A stretch of 32,288 bases of DNA from Anaerolineales bacterium UBA6128 (GTDB lineage Bacteria; Chloroflexota; Anaerolineae; UBA1429). Below, piece after piece: positions 1 through 7,540 of this stretch. Position 1 is the stretch's first letter; each line of letters starts with the position of its first letter. Both the position numbers and the translations under genes were made by a program. The notes beneath the pieces are model-generated. The model ran no database searches. It was not told the origin of the DNA and saw only the letters and a list, made by a program, of their open reading frames with translations. The stretch covers positions 1-32,288 of the forward strand of contig DIVQ01000009.1 of assembly GCA_002423325.1 (NCBI GenBank). The letters are read 5' to 3'.

Positions 1-1
1 C

Positions 2-364
2 CTGGCGTCGCCGGAGCGGCTGGCTCGAATGGACGCCTACGCCCAGCGCCGCGGAGCGCTCGCGTTTCTGCTGATCTATCTGGTGCCCTTTCTGCCCGAT
101 GACCTGCTCTGCTTTGTGGCCGGGATCACGCCCCTGCGCATCCGGCAGGTACTGCTGGTGGCGGCCATCGGCCGGGCGCCGGGCGTGCTGGTCTCCACGT
201 TGATCGGGGCGCAGTCACGGGCGCTCAGTTGGGGGCAACTGGCAGCGATTGCGCTGGCCAGCCTCGCGCTGGCGGCGCTGTTCTGGCTCTACCAGGAGAG
301 GATCGAGCGGGCGGCCTTTGAACTGGTCGATCGCATCCTGGGGGTAGGCAAGGAGCGCCCGTAG
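2..364 (+). CDS. VTT/DedA-type (TVP38/TMEM64) membrane protein, C-terminal part
   Basis: The reading frame is open from the window edge, so the N-terminus is missing. What remains is about 120 residues with three hydrophobic stretches and a PFLPDDLLCFVAGIT segment. This resembles the conserved proline/aspartate re-entrant loop of the VTT (SNARE-associated Golgi, DedA/TVP38) family, integral membrane proteins linked to lipid scrambling or membrane homeostasis. A short charged tail follows the last helix. An ATG at 29 lies inside the frame and is probably not the real start, because the family normally has more helices upstream. The gene ends with TAG at 362-364 and is followed by 91 bases without a gene before the convergent peptidase gene. 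The family call is by sequence character; the substrate is unknown. Confidence 0.7.
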   Translation: MASPERLARMDAYAQRRGALAFLLIYLVPFLPDDLLCFVAGITPLRIRQVLLVAAIGRAPGVLVSTLIGAQSRALSWGQLAAIALASLALAALFWLYQERIERAAFELVDRILGVGKERP

Positions 365-455
365 CAGCCCGGCCGTGAGCTCTCCGTACGGTGCGTTCAA
401 CGCGATCATCCAGAGGGGGCTTTCCGGCTTGGCCTCTCGCAGGGCGGCGCGACGG

Positions 456-1529
456 CTACTTGGCGACGAGGATTCGCAGCCAGGTGGTGACGCCGGGGTT
501 GATGGTGAATTCGTTGGTGTGCCAGATGCGATTGCGGTAGACCTTGGCTACCCAGCGACCAGCCGTCAGGTCGCCGGCGGCAAAGTTCTCGCCCCAGGAC
601 GGATCGGGGTTGACCGAACGGTTCGGATAGCTGACGATCTCGCGCACAAGCCTGTCGGGCGCCTCGGCGCGGTAGAGTAGCACGCGCACCTCGGGTACCA
701 CCAGGTCATCGGTCGAGACCACCAACCCGGCCAGCGTGCCGCGGCCCTCCAGCGGACGCAGCCACAGCTCGGGATTGGCGGTGTTCTCTGGCAGCATCTT
801 GCCCCAACGCACCTCGAAATGGACGTGCGGCCCCTCGGCGATGCCCGTCATCCCCACCAGCGCGATCACGTCACCGGTTTCGACGCGCTGGCCCTCCTGC
901 ACCATCAGCTTGGACAGGTGGCCGTAGAGTGCATAGACCGGCTGGCCGAGGTAGGTGCGGTCCAACTCGAGCACCAGCAGTAGACCATAAAAGCCGGTGC
1001 GGGCGCCGTACACCTGCGTGCTGTCCTCGCCTGCCACCACCACGGTGCCCGATGCGACGGCCAGTACCTCGGTGCCCATCGGGTTGACGAACTCGACGCC
1101 CTGGTGGATGGGATAGGTGCCGTCGTTGCGCGAGCCGTAGGGGTAAAAGGGCGCAATCCTGTCGACGCCGTCGGCGGCGATGGGCCGCGCGAGCCAGAAG
1201 TGATCCTCCTGCGGGCGCTCCGCCAGGCGTGTGCTGGCCACGAAGAGCGGGTTGGACGTGGGGCTGGGCATCGGTGTGGCGCGGAATGGCGTGGCACTGG
1301 CGCGCGCCAGCGCGGTTGGGTCTGGCGTGTGCGCAGGTGTCTCGGTCGGCTCACTGGAGATCAGCGGCGCGTCGCCCTGCCAGGGCGCAGGCGGATCGTC
1401 CTGCGCTTGCAGACGTCGCTCCGGGGCATAGCCGAGCAGAATCGAGGCCACCAACCCTATGAGCAGCAGCAGCATAGCGAGGGTGAACCAGATCTGCGGG
1501 GGCAAACTCGGACGTTGCCGGTCTAACAA
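456..1529 (-). CDS. Membrane-anchored M23 (LytM-like) metallopeptidase
   Basis: This is a 357-residue protein if translation starts at the TTG at 1529, which has GAGGAG six bases upstream. Upstream ATGs would run into trmD and its promoter. Residues 12-32 form one membrane segment. A Pro/Thr-rich linker of about 70 residues follows, then the M23 peptidase fold. Visible metal-site elements are HQGVE (H142, E146), YGHLS (H204) and GPHVHFEV (H235, H237). The first motif is normally HxxxD; here Asp is replaced by Glu. The last ~90 residues look like a beta-sandwich (carboxypeptidase-regulatory-like) domain. M23 enzymes cut peptidoglycan cross-bridges, so a role in cell-wall remodelling outside the membrane is likely. 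The gene is divergent from trmD and has its own promoter at 1605-1632. Confidence 0.85.
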   Translation of the reverse strand: MLDRQRPSLPPQIWFTLAMLLLLIGLVASILLGYAPERRLQAQDDPPAPWQGDAPLISSEPTETPAHTPDPTALARASATPFRATPMPSPTSNPLFVASTRLAERPQEDHFWLARPIAADGVDRIAPFYPYGSRNDGTYPIHQGVEFVNPMGTEVLAVASGTVVVAGEDSTQVYGARTGFYGLLLVLELDRTYLGQPVYALYGHLSKLMVQEGQRVETGDVIALVGMTGIAEGPHVHFEVRWGKMLPENTANPELWLRPLEGRGTLAGLVVSTDDLVVPEVRVLLYRAEAPDRLVREIVSYPNRSVNPDPSWGENFAAGDLTAGRWVAKVYRNRIWHTNEFTINPGVTTWLRILVAK

Positions 1530-1604
1530 GGCGCTCCTCAAAAAGACCTGAGCGCGTGAACCCAGGCGGCTGGCACGCGGTTGTGATCTGTCACGCTTGC
1601 CCTG

Positions 1605-1632
1605 ATTATAGCACAAGCTGCGGGCCGCCCAA
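1605..1632 (-). promoter_or_regulatory. Promoter of the M23 peptidase gene
   Basis: On the minus strand there is a perfect TATAAT (1605-1610) preceded by TGC, which makes it an extended -10, and TTGGGC (1627-1632) sixteen bases upstream as a plausible -35. The predicted leader to the TTG start is about 70 bases. It lies back to back with the trmD promoter. Confidence 0.65.
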
Positions 1633-1633
1633 C

Positions 1634-1661
1634 TTGCACGGCGCTGGCCGGACGCTAGAAT
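1634..1661 (+). promoter_or_regulatory. Promoter of trmD
   Basis: TTGCAC (1634-1639) and TAGAAT (1656-1661) are separated by 16 bases. The -35 lies two bases from the -35 of the divergent peptidase promoter, so the two promoters could compete for polymerase. The leader to the ATG at 1684 would be only about 16 bases. Confidence 0.6.
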
Positions 1662-1683
1662 GAGGGTGTGGAGGCGAGCCAAG

Positions 1684-2406
1684 ATGCATTTTGACATCCT
1701 GACGCTGTTCCCCGAGTTGTTCGAGGGCGTGTTCGGCCAGAGCATTGTGAAACGGGCGTTGGACGCCGGTCAGGTGACGATTGCGCTGCACAACATCCGT
1801 GACTGGGCGCTGGACAAGCACCACATCACCGACGATATGCCCTACGGCGGTGGTGGCGGTATGGTGATGAAGGTGGAGCCCATCGTGTTGGCAGTCGAGG
1901 CGCTGATCGGCGCCGACCTGGCCGCTGAGCAAAAGCGCACCGGTCAGGTGCAGGTGCCGGTGGTGCTGATGACGCCGACCGGGCGGCTTTTCAGCCAGGC
2001 CGTAGCGCACGAGTACGAACAGGCTGGCCGCGTGGTCCTGATCTGCGGGCGCTATGAGGGCGTCGACGAGCGCGTCAGCGACCTGGTGGTCACCGACCAG
2101 CTCTCGATCGGCGACTATGTGCTGTCGGGTGGCGAGATCCCGGCGATGGTGGTGGTAGAGGCAGTGACGCGGCTGGTGCCCGGGGTGCTCGGCGATATGC
2201 GCGCGATCGTGCAGGACTCGCACTCCAGCGGCCTGCTGGAGCACCCGCACTATACGCGCCCGGCCGAGTTCCGCGGCCTGAGCGTGCCCGAGGCGCTGCT
2301 CTCCGGCAACCACGCCCGCGTGGCGGCCTGGCGCAAAGAGCAGGCAATGGCGCGCACGCGAGAGAGACGCCCCGATCTGCTGGAGGATGATGCCACAGAC
2401 CGATAG
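1684..2406 (+). CDS. trmD: tRNA (guanine-N1-)-methyltransferase TrmD
   Basis: This 240-residue protein has the normal TrmD length. TrmD transfers a methyl group from S-adenosylmethionine to N1 of G37 in tRNAs, which prevents +1 frameshifting. It begins MHFDILTLFPELF, as is typical. The trefoil-knot SAM-binding motifs are seen as GRYEGVDER (residues 122-130) and SIGDYVLSGGE (141-151). The ATG at 1684 is chosen over an upstream in-frame ATG at 1660 because GGAGG (1670-1674) sits nine bases before it and the homologous N-terminus begins there. In many bacteria trmD lies beside rplS. Here rplS is on the same strand about 3.2 kb downstream, with higA, a sulfatase and a transporter in between. Confidence 0.95.
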   Translation: MHFDILTLFPELFEGVFGQSIVKRALDAGQVTIALHNIRDWALDKHHITDDMPYGGGGGMVMKVEPIVLAVEALIGADLAAEQKRTGQVQVPVVLMTPTGRLFSQAVAHEYEQAGRVVLICGRYEGVDERVSDLVVTDQLSIGDYVLSGGEIPAMVVVEAVTRLVPGVLGDMRAIVQDSHSSGLLEHPHYTRPAEFRGLSVPEALLSGNHARVAAWRKEQAMARTRERRPDLLEDDATDR

Positions 2407-2442
2407 GATCGGGAGAGACTCGCAGCGATTACACGGTCTTAG

Positions 2443-2616
2443 CACAGTCTGGAAGACTTGCGCATACCACCGGCGAACCGTCTTGAGCGTCTGGCGGGCG
2501 ACCGCGAAGGACTCTACAGCATTCGCATCAACGACCAGTGGCGCATATGTTTCGAGTGGTACCGCGGCGATGCCCTCGCGGTCGAGATCATCGACTACCA
2601 TGGAGGCAGCAGGTGA
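2443..2616 (+). pseudogene. higB: HigB-type toxin remnant (C-terminal part only)
   Basis: After an in-frame TAG at 2440-2442 the frame encodes about 57 residues, including LEDLRIPPANRLERLAGDR and YSIRINDQWRICFEW and ending in EIIDYHGGSR. This is the conserved C-terminal half of the HigB/RelE-family mRNA interferase. HigB proteins are normally about 90-100 residues. The N-terminal half cannot be found in any frame between the trmD stop and this segment, and no start codon with a ribosome site precedes it. The stop (TGA 2614-2616) overlaps the GTG start of higA, the usual higBA coupling. I read it as a truncated, probably inactive toxin. A short leaderless product from the TTG at 2458 is conceivable but unlikely. 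Confidence 0.75.
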
Positions 2617-2927
2617 CCGAAAAACTAGCCCCAGTCCATCCCGGCGAGGTGTTGCTGGAGGAATTTCTCAGACCGCTTGGCCTGAGCCAGAACCAACTGG
2701 CGCTTGCTGTCCGCGTCCCGGCACGGCGCATTAACGAGATCGTGCTGAGGCGGCGACGCATCACCGCCGATACGGCTCTGCGCCTTGCGCGTTTCTTTGG
2801 CAACAGCGAGCACTTTTGCCTGAACCTGCAGACCAGCTACGACCTCGACGTGGCCGCGAACCAGATGGGCGACCGGCTCGAGCGCGAGATCATCCCCTTG
2901 AAGGCGCTCAGTTCGACTCGGCCCTAG
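2613..2927 (+). CDS. higA: HigA-family antitoxin (XRE-type helix-turn-helix)
   Basis: This 104-residue protein starts at the GTG at 2613, six bases after GGAGG (2602-2606), and overlaps the higB remnant by four bases. The N-terminus reads VHPGEVLLEEFL, the signature opening of HigA. A helix-turn-helix follows at about residues 25-47 (LSQNQLALAV...RRINEIVLRRR), then ITADTALRLARFFG and a C-terminal helix. HigA normally neutralises HigB and represses its own promoter. Here the partner toxin is truncated, so HigA may be an orphan antitoxin or a repurposed regulator. Its TAG stop shares three bases with the stop of the convergent sulfatase gene (CTAG at 2924-2927). Confidence 0.9.
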   Translation: MTEKLAPVHPGEVLLEEFLRPLGLSQNQLALAVRVPARRINEIVLRRRRITADTALRLARFFGNSEHFCLNLQTSYDLDVAANQMGDRLEREIIPLKALSSTRP

Positions 2928-4381
2928 CCCGTGGGCGGCTTGATGTAGCTCCAGTCGCTTGCCCAGGAGCCTTCGCCCTCGCCTCGCGGCCATACGAGTC
3001 CCAGTTGCCCCCTGCCGCTGACCGGCTCGTGTGCGCCGTCGCGCTGGGGGTCCACGTAGCGCGCGAACCAGGCCTGCAGCGCCGCCCGTAACTCGGTGAC
3101 GCGCGCACCGTACGCCGGATCCTCCACGCGGTTGGCGCGTTCCTCAGGGTCGTTGGCCAGATCGTACAGCTCGTGCGGCCCATCGGGGTAGCGATGGACG
3201 TACTTGCAGTCGTCGGTGCGGATCATGCGCACGGGGCCGTACTCATCATAGACCACGACGGCCTCGCGCGCCGGCAGCGCGGCCCCGCGCAGGAGTGGGG
3301 CGAACGAGTGCCCGGGCAGGCGCTCGGCGGCCGGGTTGGGCAGCCCCACATAGTCGAGCAGGGTCGGCAGCAGGTCGTACTGGCTCAACAGCGCGTCGCA
3401 CACTGAGTCTTCGGGCACATGCCCGGGGCGCGCGATGATGGCCGGCACCAGCACCGAGGTGTCGTACATGTTCTGCGGATAGGTGCCGTTGCCCTTGCCA
3501 TAGATGCCGTGGTGGCCCATATTCATCCCGTTGTCGCTCATAAAGATCACCAGCGTGTCGGCGCGCAGGCCGTGCTGGCTGAGGCGGCTCAGCAGGCGGC
3601 CGATGCCCGCGTCCATGGCGGTGGCGGCGGCAAAGTAGCCGCTCAGAACGTCGCGTCGCGTGACGCCCTCGCGCGGCAGGGGAGCACTGTTGATCTGCCA
3701 GGGATGCGGCGGCTCGTCCGGCGTGGAGGCAAAGGGGCAGTCGCGATGGTAGGCGTCGTACAAGGCCTGCGGATGGTTGCCGCGATCCCAGGGGCTGTGC
3801 GGCGCGGTATAGTGCACGCTCAGATGCCAGGGCGCGCGATCGGCGGCGTGTGCGTCGACAAAGCGCAGGGCATTGTCGGTGATCACGTCGGTGACATAGC
3901 CGGGCTCGGCGTAGACCTCGCCGTCGCGCACCATCGGGGCGCCATAGTAGGGGCCGCCGCCCATGGCGTGCGTCTCCCAGAAAGAGTAGCCCTGTTGTGG
4001 ATGGTGGGCGTCGCCGAGGTGCCACTTGCCGCTCAGGCCGCAGGTGTAGCCAGCCGCTGCCAGTCGCTGGGTGTAGGCCGTCAGGCCATCGAGGTACTGG
4101 ATCAGACGGCCCTGGCCGCCGCTCTCCGCGGTCGAGTTGCCGGCGCGGAGCCAATCGTGCACGCCGTGCTGCGAGAGGATCATGCCGGTGAGGATCGAGG
4201 CGCGCGCCGGCGAGCAGACCGGTGAGGTGCAGAAAAAGCGCGAAAAGCGCACGCCCTCGGCCGCCAGCCGGTCCAGATGGGGCGTCTGTAATTCCGCGTT
4301 GCCCGCACAGCCGAGGCCCCAGGCCCCCAGGTCGTCAGCCAGCACGAACAGGATGTTGGGCCGCGCCGGATCGGGGCTCAT
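2924..4381 (-). CDS. Sulfatase (formylglycine-dependent, Cys type)
   Basis: This 485-residue protein is close to full length for family S1 sulfatases, which hydrolyse sulfate esters. The catalytic motif is C56-S57-P58-A59-R60 within SPVCSPARASILTG; C56 would be converted to formylglycine. The N-terminal metal-ligand segment FVLADDLGAWG (D16, D17) and the second signature GYTCGLSGKWH (111-121) are intact. No signal peptide is visible, suggesting a cytoplasmic enzyme acting on imported sulfated sugars. The ATG at 4381 follows AAGGAGGAGAC five bases upstream. No sulfatase-maturing enzyme gene is in this window. The substrate cannot be told from the sequence; family members act on sulfated glycans, steroids or choline sulfate. 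Confidence 0.92.
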   Translation of the reverse strand: MSPDPARPNILFVLADDLGAWGLGCAGNAELQTPHLDRLAAEGVRFSRFFCTSPVCSPARASILTGMILSQHGVHDWLRAGNSTAESGGQGRLIQYLDGLTAYTQRLAAAGYTCGLSGKWHLGDAHHPQQGYSFWETHAMGGGPYYGAPMVRDGEVYAEPGYVTDVITDNALRFVDAHAADRAPWHLSVHYTAPHSPWDRGNHPQALYDAYHRDCPFASTPDEPPHPWQINSAPLPREGVTRRDVLSGYFAAATAMDAGIGRLLSRLSQHGLRADTLVIFMSDNGMNMGHHGIYGKGNGTYPQNMYDTSVLVPAIIARPGHVPEDSVCDALLSQYDLLPTLLDYVGLPNPAAERLPGHSFAPLLRGAALPAREAVVVYDEYGPVRMIRTDDCKYVHRYPDGPHELYDLANDPEERANRVEDPAYGARVTELRAALQAWFARYVDPQRDGAHEPVSGRGQLGLVWPRGEGEGSWASDWSYIKPPTG

Positions 4382-4421
4382 CTTGTCTCCTCCTTGGCTC
4401 TGTGGCGGTGTCTCCGTCGGG

Positions 4422-4430
4422 AGGATAGCA
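4422..4430 (-). promoter_or_regulatory. Extended -10 element upstream of the sulfatase
   Basis: On the minus strand TGC is followed by TATCCT (4422-4427), an extended -10 about 40 bases before the ATG. No convincing -35 is present. It fits the TGN-10 pattern found before six other genes here. Confidence 0.4.
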
Positions 4431-4438
4431 CGTTCTCT

Positions 4439-4539
4439 GTGGCGTCGCCACTGTTGGGGCGCGGGAGCGCTTGCAGCGCTCTGCCGATTGGGCGGTACTA
4501 GGGGGATTGTACGATCGGAGTGGCGCCGCCACTGTTGGG
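4439..4539. repeat. Two copies of a hairpin-forming 20-base repeat
   Basis: GTGGCGTCGCCACTGTTGG (4439-4457) and GTGGCGCCGCCACTGTTGG (4520-4538) are direct repeats that differ at one base. Each contains the self-complementary GTGGCG/CGCCAC. The second lies inside the last codons of the transporter gene. Between them a second small palindrome (AGCGC TTGCA GCGCT) is seen. They may act as a weak terminator for the transporter gene. Confidence 0.55.
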
Positions 4540-5367
4540 CCTCTGCAGCGCCAACAGCACAGCGCGCACCGTAGCCGCTGCCAGCACCAGCAGGCCACCC
4601 AGCAGTGCCCAGCCCTGTGGGCGCTCGCCGATCAGCAGGAGCGCCCAGATGGGGTTGAGGACCGGCTCAAGCATCACGATCAGCACCGACTCGAGCGCGG
4701 TGACATGCTTGATGGCATAGGAGTAGAGCGCGTAGGCCAGCCCGAGCTGCACCACGCCCAGCACCAAGATCACGAGCCAGCCTGTGGCGTCGGGGGCCGG
4801 CCGCCCGAACATGAAGGGCAGTCCGATCAGCGCGGCCAGAATATTGCCCAGCAGTGTCGATTCCAGCGGGCGCCCGTGCTTTTGCTTGCGCATCAGCAAC
4901 ATCATCCAGGCCAGGGTGATGCCGCTGAGCGCGCCCAGCAGGTCGCCCGCGAACGACTTGCTGGCGAGGCCCTCGTGGAAAAAGAGTGCCATCCCGCCCA
5001 GCGAGACCACGATGCAGAGCCAATCTGCCCACGTGGCGCGCTCACCCAGGAACCATGCGCCAAAGAGCGCGATCCAGAGCGGCGCCGTGTACTGCAGCAT
5101 GATGGCGTTGGCGGCGGTGGTGAGCGTGACCGCCGGTACGTACAGCGCGACCGTGACCGCGTAGGCCACCGCGCCACCGATCTGCGCGAGCGACCAATCA
5201 AAGCGCGGGCGGCGCGCTATGGCCCACAGCAGTGCCGCGGCAATCGCGCTGCGCGCGCCCATGATCGCCATCGGGTGCCACTGCACCCACTTGATGAGCA
5301 CGCCGCCGATGCTCCAGAGCAGCGCGGTCACCACCAGCGCCGCGATCGCTTTGCTGCGTTGTGACAT
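4498..5367 (-). CDS. EamA/DMT-superfamily transporter
   Basis: This 289-residue, highly hydrophobic protein has about ten predicted membrane helices arranged as two EamA repeats. It opens with ALLWSIGGVLIKWV, a typical first helix of the drug/metabolite transporter superfamily. The second repeat includes LLGERPQGWALLGGLLVL, matching the conserved GE(R/x) plus glycine-rich pattern before the last helix. These proteins export or exchange small metabolites such as amino acids or nucleosides; the substrate is not predictable. The start is the ATG at 5367. The ribosome site is weak and distant (GGAG 13 bases upstream), and the promoter at 5425-5452 fits this start. It is divergent from rplS. Confidence 0.88.
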   Translation of the reverse strand: MSQRSKAIAALVVTALLWSIGGVLIKWVQWHPMAIMGARSAIAAALLWAIARRPRFDWSLAQIGGAVAYAVTVALYVPAVTLTTAANAIMLQYTAPLWIALFGAWFLGERATWADWLCIVVSLGGMALFFHEGLASKSFAGDLLGALSGITLAWMMLLMRKQKHGRPLESTLLGNILAALIGLPFMFGRPAPDATGWLVILVLGVVQLGLAYALYSYAIKHVTALESVLIVMLEPVLNPIWALLLIGERPQGWALLGGLLVLAAATVRAVLLALQRPNSGGATPIVQSP

Positions 5368-5424
5368 ATTGTAGGGTCGACTCCATACGGGGTCGCCCGG
5401 CCGGGGGCCGAACGCCAGTGCCCC

Positions 5425-5452
5425 AGTATAGGCGTTTTGCCGTGCCTGTCAG
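5425..5452 (-). promoter_or_regulatory. Promoter of the EamA transporter gene
   Basis: On the minus strand CTGACA (5447-5452) and TATACT (5425-5430) are separated by 16 bases, a near-consensus sigma70-type promoter. Transcription would begin near 5418 and leave a leader of about 50 bases. Confidence 0.6.
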
Positions 5453-5498
5453 AAAAAAAAGAGTCGCCACACCGTCGCAAGCGGTGGAGTGCGAAGAT

Positions 5499-5527
5499 TT
5501 GCCGCTACACGACTCCTGTGTTATACT
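5499..5527 (+). promoter_or_regulatory. Promoter of the rplS operon
   Basis: TTGCCG (5499-5504) and TATACT (5522-5527) are separated by exactly 17 bases, and TGT precedes the -10 to form an extended -10. The leader would be about 30 bases, too short for a structured ribosomal-protein leader RNA. Confidence 0.7.
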
Positions 5528-5564
5528 GTCTGTTTGTGACCTGAGAGAAAGGCGGTAACCCGAG

Positions 5565-5939
5565 ATGACCGAGACCGAGACGGCGATCACGCCGAAAACC
5601 GAGCAAGCGATCCCCGATCTGCGTTCGGGTGACACTGTGCGCGTGCATGCCCGCATCGTCGAAGGCGATCGCGAGCGCATTCAGGTGTTCCAGGGCATCG
5701 TGATTCGTACCAAGAATGGCCCGATGCCATCGTTCACCGTTCGCCGCATTGCCGCCAACGGCATTGGCGTCGAGCGCACTTTTCTGAGCCTCTCGCCGCG
5801 CATTGAAAAGGTCGAGGTCGTGCGCCGCTCCAAGGTGCATCGCGACCGCCTCTATTACCTGCGTGACCTGCGTGGCAAGGCTGCACGTCTGAAGGAAGAT
5901 CGCGCGGCGTTCGAAAAGCTTCAGCAGAAGCAGCAGTAG
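5565..5939 (+). CDS. rplS: 50S ribosomal protein L19
   Basis: This 124-residue protein has the expected length for L19, which sits at the 30S-50S interface. Recognisable segments are LRSGDTVRVHARIVEGDRER, VFQGIVI, SFTVRRIAANGIGVERTF and the C-terminal VVRRSKVHRDRLYYLRDLRG. An extra Lys/Gln-rich tail (KLQQKQQ) and about 18 acidic N-terminal residues flank the core. The ATG at 5565 is preceded by a purine-rich stretch (AGAAAGGCGG). rplS heads an apparent operon with rnhB, an exonuclease/WYL gene and mutM; rnhB next to rplS is a common bacterial arrangement. Confidence 0.96.
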   Translation: MTETETAITPKTEQAIPDLRSGDTVRVHARIVEGDRERIQVFQGIVIRTKNGPMPSFTVRRIAANGIGVERTFLSLSPRIEKVEVVRRSKVHRDRLYYLRDLRGKAARLKEDRAAFEKLQQKQQ

Positions 5940-5979
5940 CAGCAGCACCACGCTGTTGGCGGACACGGAGCAGAGCGCC

Positions 5980-6618
5980 GTGAGTCAGCATCCCGATCTG
6001 TCGCATGAGCAGCGCTGGTGGGCTCAGGGCTACGGTCGGATTGCTGGATTGGATGAAGCCGGTCGCGGATCATGGGCAGGGCCCGTATCCGCGGCCGTTG
6101 CCATTTTACCCCCCGATATGGAGATCGCCTGCCTCTTGGACCCGGTACGCGATAGCAAGCTGCTGACCCCGCGCGCCCGCGAACGCTGCTATGCACTCGT
6201 ACTCGCGCATGCGCTGGACTATGGCGTGGGCCTGGCCTCGGCGTGCGAGATCGACGCGCTCGGCATCGTGCCGGCCACTCGGCTGGCGATGCAGCGCGCG
6301 CTCAACTTTCTCACGGCTTCTCCACAAGCTTTGCTGATCGACGCGCTGCGACTGCCCCAGGTAGACCTGCCACAGGAGCCCTTGGTCAGGGGTGACCGCA
6401 CATGCCTTTCGATCGCTGCCGCCTCGATCCTGGCCAAAGTGACGCGCGACCGCCTGATGGTGACGCTGGACAGCGAGTACCCCGGGTATGGCCTGGCGCA
6501 GCACAAGGGCTATGGCACGCGTGCGCACCTGGCGGCGCTGCGCGCGCGCGGCAGCACGCCGGTACATCGGCACAGCTACGCGCCCGTGTGGGCCATCGAC
6601 GAGGCCACCCATGGCTGA
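5980..6618 (+). CDS. rnhB: Ribonuclease HII
   Basis: This 212-residue protein would remove RNA from RNA-DNA hybrids and initiate excision of misincorporated ribonucleotides. Active-site residues are visible: D25 and E26 in GLDEAGRGSWAGPV, D121 in LLIDALRLP and D157 in AKVTRDRLM. Other family marks are DSKLLTPRARE and YPGYGLAQHKGYGT. I prefer the GTG at 5980, with GGAG nine bases upstream, over the in-frame TTG at 5956, which has no ribosome site. It starts 40 bases after rplS and overlaps the next gene by eight bases (ATGGCTGA), pointing to translational coupling. Confidence 0.93.
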   Translation: MSQHPDLSHEQRWWAQGYGRIAGLDEAGRGSWAGPVSAAVAILPPDMEIACLLDPVRDSKLLTPRARERCYALVLAHALDYGVGLASACEIDALGIVPATRLAMQRALNFLTASPQALLIDALRLPQVDLPQEPLVRGDRTCLSIAAASILAKVTRDRLMVTLDSEYPGYGLAQHKGYGTRAHLAALRARGSTPVHRHSYAPVWAIDEATHG

Positions 6619-7540
6619 CGCGCCTCTGCCCGTGAGCCCCGAGACGCTGTTGGACGAGGTGCCTTTGGCCTTTGTGGACGTGGAGACGACCGGCTTGGAG
6701 CCGAGCTACGGCGACCGTATCTGCGAGGTAGCGATCCTGCGCTGTGCCTATGGCGAGCCGGCAGCTCGGCTGGAGCAGTTGGTCAACCCGCTGCGACCGA
6801 TCAGTCCGGGCGCGTTTGCCGTCAACGGTATCAGCGCCGATATGCTGGCTGACGCGCCGGTCTTTCCTCAGGTGGCCCCGCGCGTCCTCGCGTTGCTGCA
6901 GGGGGCTGTGCTGGTAGGACACAACGTCGCCTTTGATATCGGCTTTATCGCGACCGAGCTGCGTCAGGCCGGGCATGCGGTGCCGCGCTTTGTGGCGCTC
7001 GACACCTGCAAGTTGGCGCGTCGCACACTGGTCGCTAACGGCTACTCGCTCAGCCGCCTGTCGCGCCATCTCGGGCTGCCCTCCAACGGGCGCGAACACC
7101 GCGCCATGGCCGACGTGGAGACGACGCGCGCGCTCTACGAGCGCCTGGTGGACGGATTGTGGGGCCGCGGCCTGCGCACGTTGGGTGAACTGCTGCAGGC
7201 CCAGGGTGCACCGCTGGAGATGGCGCGGCCCGCGCCGCTGGACGTGCCGCCCGTCATCCAGGACGCGCTACGCGGTCAGGGCCTGCTGCAACTCACCTAC
7301 ATCGACGATGGCGGCCGGCGCACCGAACGTCTGTGCCGCCCGACCAAGCTGCTGTCGTGGGAGGGGCGCGTCACGCTGGTGGCGCACTGCTATCTGCGCG
7401 GCGCCATTCGTCACTTTCGCCTCGACCGCATCGCGCACCTGGAGGCCGTTGAACAGGGCGATGCCCGCGCTGTGGCGGCTCAGGCGGCCGGGCGAGCGCC
7501 CCGTCAGGATTCCGGCGGAGGAGGTTTGCGCGATGCCTGA
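6611..7540 (+). CDS. DnaQ-like DEDDh exonuclease fused to a WYL-type domain
   Basis: This 309-residue protein has two parts. Residues 17-182 form a DEDDh 3'-5' exonuclease with D23 and E25 (FVDVETTGLE), D109 (VGHNVAFD), H163 and D168 (REHRAMAD), as in the DNA polymerase III epsilon subunit. Residues about 215-282 look like a WYL domain: LLQLTYIDDGGRRTERL, a CRP-K-LLSWEGRVTLVAHC segment and FRLDRI. WYL domains bind nucleic acid or nucleotide ligands and mostly occur in transcription regulators of DNA-damage and defence genes. The ATG at 6611 lies inside the rnhB end, and the stop overlaps the mutM start. The operon context (rnhB, mutM) suggests a DNA repair role. It is not a replicative epsilon by context; the WYL assignment is by motif only. 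Confidence 0.85.
   Translation: MADAPLPVSPETLLDEVPLAFVDVETTGLEPSYGDRICEVAILRCAYGEPAARLEQLVNPLRPISPGAFAVNGISADMLADAPVFPQVAPRVLALLQGAVLVGHNVAFDIGFIATELRQAGHAVPRFVALDTCKLARRTLVANGYSLSRLSRHLGLPSNGREHRAMADVETTRALYERLVDGLWGRGLRTLGELLQAQGAPLEMARPAPLDVPPVIQDALRGQGLLQLTYIDDGGRRTERLCRPTKLLSWEGRVTLVAHCYLRGAIRHFRLDRIAHLEAVEQGDARAVAAQAAGRAPRQDSGGGGLRDA

Noticed and set aside
5528..5564. L19 leader RNA upstream of rplS
   Set aside because: The predicted leader is only about 30 bases, too short for a known structured L19 leader.
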